Source of the DNA: Opitutus sp. GAS368
GTDB lineage: Bacteria; Verrucomicrobiota; Verrucomicrobiia; Opitutales; Opitutaceae
NCBI GenBank assembly: GCA_945862035.1
Contig: CAMAXB010000107.1
Span: 1 to 9,535 of the forward strand
Length of the DNA: 9,535 nucleotides
Direction: 5' to 3'
Shown here: positions 1 to 7,377 of the stretch, in pieces
How positions within the stretch are numbered: position 1 is the first letter of the stretch
Layout: each line of letters opens with the position of its first letter
Position numbers and translations under genes: made by a program
Notes under the pieces: generated by a model
Databases searched by the model: none
Told to the model about the DNA's origin: nothing
Seen by the model: the letters and a program-made list of their open reading frames with translations, nothing else

Positions 1-1639
1 TCGCCCACTGCTCACCGCACACGATGGCATCACCCACGCGGAGCGTTCCACGCTGGACAATCACGGTGGCCAGCGCGCCGCGGCCGACTTCGACCTCGGA
101 TTCGATGATGACGCCGCTGCCTTCCGCCTTCGGATTAGCCTTGAGCTCAAGCACGTCGGCCTGGAGGAGAATCATCTCAAGCAGCTCGTTGATCCCGGTG
201 CCCTTGATCGCGGAAACCGGCACCGTGACCGTCTCGCCACCCCAGTCTTCCGGTGCAATGTTGCGCTGCTGCATCTGCGACTTGACCTGGTCGATGTTTG
301 CACCCTTGACGTCCATCTTGTTGACGGCGACGAGCAGGGTGACGTCCGCGTTTTGCGCATGCTTCAGCGCCTCATCCGTCTGCGGCATGAACCCGTCATC
401 CGCTGCAACCACGAGGACGGCGACGTCCGTGACATCGGCCCCGCGGGCGCGCATCTTGGAAAAGGCGGCGTGGCCGGGGGTGTCGAGGAAGGTGATCTTG
501 CGACCGTTGAATTCGATCTGGTACGCGCCGATGTGCTGCGTGATTCCGCCGGCTTCTCCGGCGGCGACGTCGGCCTTGCGGATCGCGTCGAGCAGCGAGG
601 TCTTGCCGTGGTCAACGTGACCAAGGATGCAGACGACGGGCGGACGGAGCTCGAGGAACTTGGATTCGTCCTCGACCGGCTTGTCCTTGTCGGCCTTCTG
701 TTTCTCCTTTGCGGCCTGGACCGTGGCCGCATCGCCGCGATGCTTGACCTCGAGCATCACGCCATGCTTTTCGGCGACCTTGACGGCAACAGCCTCGTCG
801 ATCGTCGCGTTCATGGAGGAGAAGATCCCCATCTCCATCAGCTCAGAAATGAGTTTGAAGGGCTTGAGGCCGAGAGCCACAGCGAAGTCGCGGACGATCA
901 CCGGCGGCTTCATCTGCACGACCTTCACATCGCCCTGCTGGATAACGACGATTGATGGCGCGGTCGTGGGTGGCAGCACGGGTGTCGAGGGCGCGGAGGC
1001 AATCGCCGGCGGCGGCTTAGGGACCGAGGCGGTCATCTGCTGGGCCATCGTCGGCGGAGCCGGCGGCGGCGTGGGAGCCTTGGCTGCCACCAGCGGCGGC
1101 AGCGGCGCTGGAGCAGAAAAGGTTCGCCCGGCGGGAGGCGGCGCCAGCGGGGCGGGCCGGGCAGCGTAGGCCGGCGTGGGCATCGAGGAGGCCGGCTTCT
1201 GCGGAATGGTCGGGGCCGAGACCGGGCGCGGCGGCATGGGCTGCGGCGCGTTCGGGCGGGCGGGGCGGACGGGAGGCGCAGGCGGGGCGGACACCGAAGT
1301 GGCGGCGGCGGCTTTGGCCTTGGCCTGCTCTTCGCGTTCACGGGTGATGTCGTCCTTGGACTTCACGAAGACACCGGGCGGGAGCTTGACCTGAGGGGCC
1401 GCGCCGGGCCCGGCCGCGGGCGCCGGAGCATCCACCCCCGGTGCGGGCGCCGCCGGGGCGGCCGCGGCGGCGAGCTTGGGCGCGAACTCCTTATCAATCT
1501 CTTCCTCGTAGATTTTACTGAGGGTGCTGGACACCGACTTGGTGTCAGCCGAGACGTAGCCTCGCTCCTTCAGCAGGGCCAGCAAGTCTTTGCCGTCCAT
1601 GTTAAGGCGCTTGGCGAGTTCGTGAATGCGGATGCTCAT
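1..1639 (-). CDS. infB: Translation initiation factor IF-2, N-terminal 546 residues (runs off the left edge)
   Basis: IF-2 is the GTPase that brings initiator fMet-tRNA to the 30S subunit and promotes 50S joining. The reading frame is open from the ATG at 1639 to base 1, so the C-terminal part is missing. An IF2_N module covers about residues 1-50 (it starts MSIRIHELAKRLNMDGKDLL). A Pro/Ala-rich linker of roughly 180 residues follows, then a second IF2_N-like module at about 246-300 (VIVRDFAVALGLKPFKLI). The G domain has P-loop GHVDHGKT at 340-347, DTPGH at 386-390 and NKMD at 440-443; domain II begins near the window edge (VEVGRGA). The start is fixed by the conserved N-terminus. There is no clear Shine-Dalgarno sequence, only AAAAAAGACTG before the ATG. 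It lies 71 bp downstream of nusA, the common nusA-infB order, and is probably cotranscribed with it. Confidence 0.97.
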   Translation of the reverse strand, partial: MSIRIHELAKRLNMDGKDLLALLKERGYVSADTKSVSSTLSKIYEEEIDKEFAPKLAAAAAPAAPAPGVDAPAPAAGPGAAPQVKLPPGVFVKSKDDITREREEQAKAKAAAATSVSAPPAPPVRPARPNAPQPMPPRPVSAPTIPQKPASSMPTPAYAARPAPLAPPPAGRTFSAPAPLPPLVAAKAPTPPPAPPTMAQQMTASVPKPPPAIASAPSTPVLPPTTAPSIVVIQQGDVKVVQMKPPVIVRDFAVALGLKPFKLISELMEMGIFSSMNATIDEAVAVKVAEKHGVMLEVKHRGDAATVQAAKEKQKADKDKPVEDESKFLELRPPVVCILGHVDHGKTSLLDAIRKADVAAGEAGGITQHIGAYQIEFNGRKITFLDTPGHAAFSKMRARGADVTDVAVLVVAADDGFMPQTDEALKHAQNADVTLLVAVNKMDVKGANIDQVKSQMQQRNIAPEDWGGETVTVPVSAIKGTGINELLEMILLQADVLELKANPKAEGSGVIIESEVEVGRGALATVIVQRGTLRVGDAIVCGEQWA

Positions 1640-1680
1640 CAGTCTTTTTTAGGCGGCGGTAATCGCGGAATCGTGGGCGC

Positions 1681-1709
1681 TCGGGAAGGTTCGGGAAGGT
1701 TCGGGAGGG
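1681..1709. repeat. Three tandem 10-bp repeats in the nusA-infB intergenic region
   Basis: The plus strand reads TCGGGAAGGT at 1681-1690 and again at 1691-1700, followed by a third copy from 1701 with two changes that abuts the nusA stop codon. In the nusA-infB transcript this becomes a run of CCTTCCCGAA units starting directly after the nusA stop. The rest of the 71-bp gap shows no terminator. The function is unknown; it may be simple slippage, or a binding or processing site between the two cistrons. Confidence 0.8.
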
Positions 1710-1710
1710 A

Positions 1711-2943
1711 TCAGCGCCGGGCGGAGGCGACCTTCGCCAGGATGTCAGCCGCTTCTTCGGCCGTGAAGCCCTGGCCCTGAAGATCATCGGCCTCGACGCC
1801 GTCAAAGATCTCGAGCGAAACAAAGCCAGCGGTGATCAGGCGTTTTGCCAACGCCGCGTCGATACCCAGGCTGCTGGCGAGCTTCTTGGTCGCCTCATCC
1901 TGCACATCGACCGTGACGGCCTTGTACTCCTCGATGTCGATCTTCCAACCAATCAGACGGGAGGTCAGGCGGGCATTCTGTCCCTTGCGACCGATTGCGA
2001 TGGCCAAGTCCTCATTGGCGACGCGGAGCAAAATCCGGCGGCTCTTGTCATCGAGGATGATTTCGCGCGGAACAGCGGGCTTCAGCGCCTCCATGATCAT
2101 CTGCTTCGGGTCGGCAAAGTAATTGATGATGTCGATCTTCTCACCATTGAGTTCACGCACGATCGTCTTGACGCGAGCGCCACGGGCGCCGACGCAGGCT
2201 CCCACCGGATCAACCTTGGGGTCGGTCGAGATGACCGCCATCTTGGTCCGGTAACCCGGCTCGCGGGCGAAGGCCTCGATGCGGACCGTTCCGTCCGCGA
2301 TTTCCGTGACCTCGACCTCGAAGAGCCGGCGAACAAACTTGGGACTGGCGCGGCTGAGAATCAGCTCGGGGCCGCGGGGCGTGCTCTCGATCGCCAGCAG
2401 CAGGCAGCGAACGCGGTCGCCGGGTTGGTATTCCTCCCCAGGGACCTGCTCCTTGCCGCCCAACACAGCTTCGGCTTTTCCGAGATCAATGTAGATGTCG
2501 TTGCGCTCCTTGCGGCGAACCGTGCCCGTCACGATGTTGCCGACCATGTCCTTGAAGTCGTCGTAGATCCGGTCCTTCTCGAACTGGCGGAGCTTCTGCA
2601 TGATCGCCTGACGAGCGGTCTGCGCGGCAATGCGGCCAAGGAAAGCCGGGTCGATCTCCTTTTCGATCAGGTCGCCCAATTGTGCCCCAGGCTTCAGCGC
2701 CTGAGCCTTTTCGATGTGAATTTGCGTCCGCGGATCACTGACCGAATCCGACACCTTAAGCACCGCCCAAGCGTGCAGCTGGCCGTTCTTCGGATTGATG
2801 TCGATCTTCAGCTCCTGACCCGAGTTAACTCCCTTCAAGGCCGCAGCTTTGATGGCATTGACGATCGCCGCGATCATGTCGGCACGACCGATCCCCTTTT
2901 CTTTCTCCATGTACTCGAGGACGGATAGGATTTCGCTGCTCAT
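1711..2943 (-). CDS. nusA: Transcription termination/antitermination factor NusA
   Basis: NusA binds RNA polymerase and nascent RNA and modulates pausing, intrinsic termination and antitermination. The product is 410 residues. It has an N-terminal polymerase-binding domain (about 1-130, ending in the typical GRIAAQTARQAIMQKLR segment at 103-119), an S1 domain (about 133-200), KH1 (about 231-275, GARGAR) and KH2 (about 300-345, IGRKGQN at 317-323). A single helix-hairpin-helix-like C-terminal domain (about 350-408) follows, shorter than the two acidic repeats of E. coli NusA. The frame is open upstream to 3042, but that extension would translate the terminator hairpin and U-tract. The ATG at 2943 gives MSSEILSVLEYME, the normal family start. 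No Shine-Dalgarno sequence is visible. infB follows after 71 bp; rimP is absent upstream. A promoter and an intrinsic terminator lie just before the start codon, suggesting attenuation. Confidence 0.97.
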   Translation of the reverse strand: MSSEILSVLEYMEKEKGIGRADMIAAIVNAIKAAALKGVNSGQELKIDINPKNGQLHAWAVLKVSDSVSDPRTQIHIEKAQALKPGAQLGDLIEKEIDPAFLGRIAAQTARQAIMQKLRQFEKDRIYDDFKDMVGNIVTGTVRRKERNDIYIDLGKAEAVLGGKEQVPGEEYQPGDRVRCLLLAIESTPRGPELILSRASPKFVRRLFEVEVTEIADGTVRIEAFAREPGYRTKMAVISTDPKVDPVGACVGARGARVKTIVRELNGEKIDIINYFADPKQMIMEALKPAVPREIILDDKSRRILLRVANEDLAIAIGRKGQNARLTSRLIGWKIDIEEYKAVTVDVQDEATKKLASSLGIDAALAKRLITAGFVSLEIFDGVEADDLQGQGFTAEEAADILAKVASARR

Positions 2944-2959
2944 AGGTCGTTTTGTGTAG

Positions 2960-2985
2960 AAAAAAAAAGCGGGCCGAAGGCCCAC
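2960..2985 (-). terminator. Intrinsic terminator in the nusA 5' leader (candidate attenuator)
   Basis: Read on the minus strand, a 7-bp stem GTGGGCC/GGCCCGC (arms 2985-2979 and 2975-2969, one G-U pair) closes a 3-nt loop and is followed by nine T residues (2968-2960). This is a textbook rho-independent terminator. It ends 17 nt before the nusA ATG. It may also terminate readthrough from the DUF2851 gene. Because a promoter lies upstream of it, it must also act on transcripts heading into nusA. A weak competing hairpin (CACTT/AAGTG on the plus strand, arms 2983-2987 and 2994-2998, 6-nt loop) uses three bases of the first terminator arm and could be an antiterminator. Confidence 0.85.
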
Positions 2986-3017
2986 TTCTAGGAAAGTGAA
3001 CTGGAACTGGAAGGTGG

Positions 3018-3047
3018 AAAATAGGTGCCCGCGTAAAGGCATGTCAA
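3018..3047 (-). promoter_or_regulatory. Sigma70-type promoter for nusA-infB
   Basis: On the minus strand a perfect -35 TTGACA (3047-3042) is followed by an 18-bp spacer and a -10 TATTTT (3023-3018, four of six consensus bases). The predicted transcript start is near 3011, giving a leader of about 68 nt to the nusA ATG. The promoter sits in the 143-bp gap between the DUF2851 stop codon and nusA, so nusA does not have to depend on upstream transcription. Just downstream the minus strand reads TTCCAGTTCCAG, a short tandem repeat in the first transcribed bases. Confidence 0.6.
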
Positions 3048-3086
3048 GCCCCGCGCCCCCGGTTTACCCTCGAAGGGGCCACCCCG

Positions 3087-4331
3087 TCACCTCCGGCGCT
3101 CGCGCTCGATCAGCCATCCCAACAGCCCTTGAGCCAGACCCTGAGTCAACGGTTGGCGGCCACCACGCACGAGACCGAGGTCACGCAACCCGGGCCGGAC
3201 TAGCTCCGGCAGATCCCCCGGATACCAGTGCGTCCAATATTCGCCCCAAACCCTGCCGCCCGACGGATCTACCGCCGCTAATAGAGGCAAGAAACCGTCG
3301 CAAATCATCGAGTCCAATCGCGTCCCCCCCACCACCCCTCCGCAGATTTCTGTCCGCCACCACTCTCTTAGCGACGAAAAGTCGCTTTCTCTGCGAATCA
3401 ACGCGGTGTCAGTTACCCCGCTCGTCGGCCAAGCCCCCCCGCCGACCGCCCCGAACCCCCGCGCATTCCGAAGTCGGTGGGGCCAATCCGGAAGGCTCCG
3501 GGCCCATGCCGCATACTGCTGAAGGCGAACCTGCGGCCGGTTGGCTGGACGCACGCCCTGCAGGCTCCATCCAGACCGCTCGGCCAGAAGCCCCTGCTCG
3601 ATCACAAACTCCCCGGAACTCCACTGCCGCAAGGGGTAACATGATGCGAGGCGCAGCATGGGCGCCCGGTTGTAACGATAGCCAAAGATTTCCAGAAGAC
3701 AGTGGTGACAGGCCTCAACCCAGCCCAATTTCACAATCCGCATAGAAGCGAAACGAACTTTTTCAGCCCAGCGGGTTTCCGCGTGACGTTGGAACTGCTC
3801 GCGAATCTGTTCCCGCGGGATTGAAGCGAGTTCCTCGATCAGGCGGAATGCGGGCCGGTTCGCCAAGCTCTCGATCGCCGCGTTCGAGGCATACTCTTCC
3901 AGATCATGGAAGAGGCGGGGCAGAAGGACAAAGACCGGGATCGACTTCCCTCCGAAACCGGCGGTGCTGACGGCGCCAGGCGGGAAGAGGACGACGTGCA
4001 GGACCACCTTGGCGTAGGCCGGGTCGCTGGAATGGGCATGCGCCGCCCAGTCCTGCACCCGCAGGTGGAGTTCCACGTCCCCCGTTCGCAACTCGCCCTC
4101 AATCTCGATCATCGCCTCACGGAAGTCCGGTCCTCCGAGATGATTCCAAAGGCCGGGATGGACAATCTTCATCCGGCGGCCGTCTGCCGTTCGGGCATCC
4201 CGCGCGTCGAACTCCCGGCGCGCCCAGATCCGCTGAAAGAGCTTCTCCGGGAACGAATAGGGCCCCTCCACCCCAAGAACTTCCTCCACGATGCCGGATC
4301 CATCTTTTCGCAGTGAGGGCTTCTTGTTCAT
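3087..4331 (-). CDS. DUF2851 family protein
   Basis: The product is a 414-residue uncharacterised protein that I place in the DUF2851 family from its N-terminal half. It shows FPEKLFQRIW at 27-36, NHLGGPDF at 63-70, GDVELH at 84-89, DW at 94-95 with H98 and H100, DPAY at 103-106, and VVLHVV at 109-114. The family has no established function. The D69...E87-x-H89 spacing resembles a PD-(D/E)xK nuclease core with His in place of Lys; this is inference. No signal peptide or membrane segment is evident, so it is probably cytoplasmic. The frame is open to 4559, but the ATG at 4331 gives a normal family length and avoids running into the divergent hydrolase gene's leader. A CATAAT motif at 4362-4357 could be its -10 element, with no good -35. 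The gene is divergent from the hydrolase gene (231 bp apart) and lies upstream of nusA, separated by a promoter and a terminator. Confidence 0.85.
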   Translation of the reverse strand: MNKKPSLRKDGSGIVEEVLGVEGPYSFPEKLFQRIWARREFDARDARTADGRRMKIVHPGLWNHLGGPDFREAMIEIEGELRTGDVELHLRVQDWAAHAHSSDPAYAKVVLHVVLFPPGAVSTAGFGGKSIPVFVLLPRLFHDLEEYASNAAIESLANRPAFRLIEELASIPREQIREQFQRHAETRWAEKVRFASMRIVKLGWVEACHHCLLEIFGYRYNRAPMLRLASCYPLRQWSSGEFVIEQGLLAERSGWSLQGVRPANRPQVRLQQYAAWARSLPDWPHRLRNARGFGAVGGGAWPTSGVTDTALIRRESDFSSLREWWRTEICGGVVGGTRLDSMICDGFLPLLAAVDPSGGRVWGEYWTHWYPGDLPELVRPGLRDLGLVRGGRQPLTQGLAQGLLGWLIERERRR

Positions 4332-4562
4332 ATCGCTACGCAATTCCCTTGCATCAATTATGTCGATGCTCGAATCGCTTCTTACCGCGAGAGTCGGCTC
4401 CCTCCCCGCGATCCCCCCGCCCCGCCGCACCCTTCGGTGATCGTTCCCTCGTTTCCAGCTGGCCGGGCTCGAATTCTCGCATCCAATCGATCCTTCTCCA
4501 CCCCGCATCAAGCCGTGCAAATCGGAAAAAAGCTCGTTTGGATGGCAGCCGTTGTCCACTCG

Positions 4563-5978
4563 ATGAACCGATTATTTCTCGCCCGTCTCGCCGGGTTCCT
4601 GCTCCTCCTTGTCCCGGCCGCGTCGACCTTGGCCCAGGTGCCCGGGGAGCTTGTTTCAAAAATCGACGCGATCTTCGCGAAATGGACCGCGCCAGACGCG
4701 CCTGGTGTAGTGATTGCAGTGAGCCAAAACGGGCAGGTCGTACTCACGCGCGCCTACGGCCAAGCGGAAATTGAGCATGATCTGCCCAATACCGAACATA
4801 CGCGCTTCGAGTCAGGATCTGTCTCGAAGCAGTTCACCGCCGCGGCCATCATTCTGCTCGCGCAGCAGGGCAAGCTGGCCCTCACGGACGACGTACGAAA
4901 ACACATCCCGGAAATTCCAGACTACGGCACCCCCATCACGCTCCGCCACCTGCTTAATCACACCAGTGGCCTCCGCGATTGGGGCAGCCTCGCCGCGATT
5001 GCCGGCTGGCCCCGGGAGCGTCGCAGCCACACGCAGGACCACGTCATTGACATCCTCCGCCGCCAGCGCGGTCTGAACTACACGCCGGGGGATCGCTACG
5101 CTTACACCAACTCCGGCTACAACCTCCTCGCGATCATCGTCGCGCGGGTGAGCGGCCTGCCCTTCGCCGCATTCTGCCGGGCACAGCTGTTCGAGCCCCT
5201 CGGGCTCGAGCACACCGAGTGGCGCGATGACCACACGCGCATCGTCAAGCATCGGGCCACTGCGTATTCGCCGCGCAGTGACGGCAGCTACGCCATCGAC
5301 CAGCCGATCGAGGATGTCCACGGCAACGGCGGACTCATCACGACCGTGCGCGATCTGATCACGTGGAACGAGGCGCTCGCCACCCAACGGATCGGCGCCC
5401 CCGGCTTCACCGAGGAGATGCAGCGCAACGGCATCCTTAACGACGGCAGCCGGATCGACTACGCTTCCGGCCTGACGGTTAGCACCCATCGCCACGTCCC
5501 GGAGATCGCCCACACCGGTTCCACGTCAGGGTACCGCGCATTCCTTGGCCGCTACCCCGTGCAGAGCTTGGGCATCGCGCTGCTGGCCAACGCCGGCAAC
5601 GTCAACCCGGGCGCCCTCGGTCGTCAGGTCGCGGACGTGTTTCTCGGCGATGCAGTCGGGCCCGTTCCCGTCCCGGCCGCGCCCGAGCCGCCTCCCCCCG
5701 CGCCAACACCGACGGCCGAGGAACTCGCCCCCCTCGCCGGAGAATATTTTTCGCCCGACGTCGAGCTGGTGCTGCGCATCACGATCGAGGAGGGCCGGCT
5801 CATCGCCCTCCGTCGCCCAGCCACCCGGATTGTGCTGACACCTGTCGCGGCCGACACCTTCACCGCCCCGGGACTCGGCCGCGTCCGATTCATCCGCGAC
5901 AACCCGGGCTTCGCGACCCAGTTGAGCGTGCAGCAGGAACGTGTGTACGACCTGCGCTTTGAGCGTCGGGTGCATTGA
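4563..5978 (+). CDS. Secreted serine hydrolase, beta-lactamase class C / DD-peptidase fold
   Basis: The product is 471 residues. It starts with a Sec signal peptide (MNRLFLARLAG, a hydrophobic core, then ASTLAQ with likely cleavage near residues 24-25), so it acts in the periplasm or outside the cell. The serine beta-lactamase/penicillin-binding fold is shown by SVSK at 86-89 (catalytic Ser86 and Lys89), YTN at 181-183 and HTGS at 317-320; LLNHTSGL at 130-137 is also typical. After a Pro-rich linker (about 366-385) comes a small beta-rich C-terminal domain (LAPLAGEYFSPDVEL onward, ending DLRFERRVH) like those found in many such hydrolases. The substrate cannot be told: family members include DD-peptidases, D-aminopeptidases, esterases and beta-lactamases. 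The frame is open from 4437, but the ATG at 4563 places the signal peptide at the N-terminus. No Shine-Dalgarno sequence is visible. It reads towards the prohibitin gene, 116 bp away, with no U-tract terminator between them. Confidence 0.92.
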   Translation: MNRLFLARLAGFLLLLVPAASTLAQVPGELVSKIDAIFAKWTAPDAPGVVIAVSQNGQVVLTRAYGQAEIEHDLPNTEHTRFESGSVSKQFTAAAIILLAQQGKLALTDDVRKHIPEIPDYGTPITLRHLLNHTSGLRDWGSLAAIAGWPRERRSHTQDHVIDILRRQRGLNYTPGDRYAYTNSGYNLLAIIVARVSGLPFAAFCRAQLFEPLGLEHTEWRDDHTRIVKHRATAYSPRSDGSYAIDQPIEDVHGNGGLITTVRDLITWNEALATQRIGAPGFTEEMQRNGILNDGSRIDYASGLTVSTHRHVPEIAHTGSTSGYRAFLGRYPVQSLGIALLANAGNVNPGALGRQVADVFLGDAVGPVPVPAAPEPPPPAPTPTAEELAPLAGEYFSPDVELVLRITIEEGRLIALRRPATRIVLTPVAADTFTAPGLGRVRFIRDNPGFATQLSVQQERVYDLRFERRVH

Positions 5979-6094
5979 CGTCGGGCCGCGGAACGGCCTC
6001 GAGCCGCCCTTACTCCAAACGGGAGCGTCGCGTGTAACGCCGGGTGCGCTGAATACCCTTGCGCCGGTGGGGTTGCGGTCCTCAAAACACACCC

Positions 6095-6934
6095 ATGAAC
6101 AGTAATTCCGTTGCCCGCCTGATCGGTTCCGCGATCCTTGTCATCTTTCTCGTCCTGGGCGCCGCCCAAGCGACCTATGTCGTCGATCCCGGTTTCCGCG
6201 GCATTGAGGTGACCCTTGGCAAAGTGAGTGATGACTTCAAGCCCGAGGGCTTCGGCACCAAGGTCCCCTTCGTTTCGCACATCGTCGCCATCCCGGTCCG
6301 CCAATTGACCCGGGATCTGCCGGCCCAGTGCTACTCGGCAGATCTGCAGCAGATCGACGTCAAGCTGCGCGTCCTCTACCGCATTCCCGAAGCCTCTGTT
6401 GTCAGCATTTACAAGGAATATGCCGGCGACCCGTTCGACACCCTGATCGCGCCGCGCATTCAGGAGGCACTGAAGGAAGTCACGGCGCTGCAGAGCGCGG
6501 AGCAGGTCGTGAAAAGGCGCGAGGACATCAAGACCGCAGCGCTCTTGGCGACCCGCCTGAAGGTCGGCAACATTCTGATCATCGAGGACATTGTTCTGGA
6601 GAACATCACCCTCTCGACCGAGCTCGAGGCGGCGATCGAATCGAAGATGGTACAGGAGCAGGAAGCCGCAAAGGCCCGCTTTACCCAGCAGAAGACCCAG
6701 ATCGAGGCCGACACCGCAATCATTCGCGCCAAGGGTGAGGCCGAAGCCATTCGCATCCGCGCCGAAGCCATCCGTGACAACCCAGGACTGATCCAGCTGC
6801 AGATCGTCGAGAAGTGGGACGGCAAAGCCCCCATGGTCATCGGCGGCGGCGCCGGCGAGGGCGGCGGCGCCAATATCCTGCTGCCCCTCGGAATTCCCAC
6901 CTCCGGCGCCCCGGCGGCACCCGTCCGCCGGTGA
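6095..6934 (+). CDS. Prohibitin-family SPFH/Band 7 membrane protein
   Basis: The product is 279 residues. One N-terminal membrane anchor (about 5-26, IGSAILVIFLVLGAAQA) is followed directly by an SPFH domain that opens with YVVDPGFRGIEVTLGKV. The segments RIQEALKEVTALQSAEQVVKRREDI and EDIVLENITLSTELEAAIESKM match the prohibitin subgroup. A charged coiled coil (about 180-235, with QEQEAAKARF and KGEAEAIRIRAEA) leads to the EKWDGKAPMVIGGG ending typical of bacterial prohibitin-like proteins; the tail is Gly/Pro/Ala-rich. Relatives form large ring or cage assemblies in the inner membrane and often modulate FtsH-type proteases. No FtsH or NfeD partner is in view. The ATG at 6095 puts the membrane segment at the N-terminus; the in-frame ATG at 6059 would add 12 residues. 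No Shine-Dalgarno sequence is visible. A 65-residue membrane protein follows 98 bp downstream on the same strand. Confidence 0.93.
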   Translation: MNSNSVARLIGSAILVIFLVLGAAQATYVVDPGFRGIEVTLGKVSDDFKPEGFGTKVPFVSHIVAIPVRQLTRDLPAQCYSADLQQIDVKLRVLYRIPEASVVSIYKEYAGDPFDTLIAPRIQEALKEVTALQSAEQVVKRREDIKTAALLATRLKVGNILIIEDIVLENITLSTELEAAIESKMVQEQEAAKARFTQQKTQIEADTAIIRAKGEAEAIRIRAEAIRDNPGLIQLQIVEKWDGKAPMVIGGGAGEGGGANILLPLGIPTSGAPAAPVRR

Positions 6935-7032
6935 AGCCGGCGCCAGACGAGCGCTCCCACGGGCCTCTCGCCCTGCGCGTTGTTCCCGCACAGCGGCGTT
7001 CTCCGGAGTCATCGCCCTTCGTTCGCCCCACG

Positions 7033-7230
7033 ATGATGACTCCGCGCGCCCGCAACGCCGTTCTTCTAGCGGTCGCGCTGGCCATTCTCGTCGGCGCCAC
7101 CATCGCCTTTCCCCGCATCCTCGCCGTGTTCGAACTGGCCGCCCGTCAACTCCGCGTTTTCTGGTGGCTCGTGCTGATCCTCGCCCTCGGCGTCTGGCTC
7201 GCATTCTTCTACGGCAAGAAGCGCGAGTAG
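7033..7230 (+). CDS. Small membrane protein with two transmembrane segments, unknown function
   Basis: The 65-residue ORF (MMTPRARNAVLLAVALAI at the start) has a positive N-terminus, a first hydrophobic helix at about 9-31, a short linker with Arg (AARQLRVFWW) and a second helix at about 44-60, then GKKRE at the end. The layout predicts two membrane spans with both termini in the cytoplasm. I do not recognise a family. It follows the prohibitin-family gene by 98 bp on the same strand, so it may be cotranscribed and act at the same membrane; this is inference from position. The start could also be the second Met at 7036. The frame stays open upstream, but that part is Arg/Pro-rich out-of-frame translation of the prohibitin gene. 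GGCTC/GAGCC at 7309-7322 is a weak hairpin downstream without a U-tract. Confidence 0.72.
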   Translation: MMTPRARNAVLLAVALAILVGATIAFPRILAVFELAARQLRVFWWLVLILALGVWLAFFYGKKRE

Positions 7231-7357
7231 CCGCGACCCCGCCAAGGCAGCGGTCCACAGGACGGCAGCGGCGCCTCAAACTGCCTAGTCCAATCCGCGC
7301 ACGGGGTCGGCTCAGTCGAGCCAACTTATCTCTGCGGAACAATGAGTTACATTCATA

Positions 7358-7377
7358 GGGGACGCCCCTCTCGGGGC
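7358..7377. other. Overlapping alternative hairpins upstream of the small ORF at 7475
   Basis: The C run at 7365-7368 can pair either with GGGG at 7358-7361 (3-nt loop) or, with G7364, as GCCCC against GGGGC at 7373-7377 (4-nt loop). The two structures exclude each other. There is no U-tract. It may be a weak transcription end for the genes upstream, a leader structure for the ORF at 7475, or chance in GC-rich DNA. Confidence 0.35.

Noticed and set aside
24..1169. Overlapping plus-strand frames of 180-200 codons opposite infB
   Set aside because: They are antisense to the clear IF-2 GTPase domain and linker and have Ser/Arg- or Gly-rich composition without motifs.
2944..3042. Extension of NusA by 33 residues to an upstream ATG
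   Set aside because: It would translate the terminator hairpin and U-tract and overlaps the predicted promoter; the normal NusA N-terminus starts at 2943.
2425..3745. Plus-strand frames of 167 and 249 codons opposite nusA and the DUF2851 gene
   Set aside because: They are antisense to conserved proteins, Pro/Arg/Ser-rich, and one crosses the nusA promoter and terminator.
4332..4559. Extension of the DUF2851 protein by 76 residues to the ATG at 4559
   Set aside because: The added part is Gly/Arg-rich, has no family resemblance, and would fill the entire divergent promoter region.
4437..4562. Extension of the serine hydrolase by 42 residues
   Set aside because: It would bury the signal peptide inside the protein; the ATG at 4563 gives a normal secreted start.
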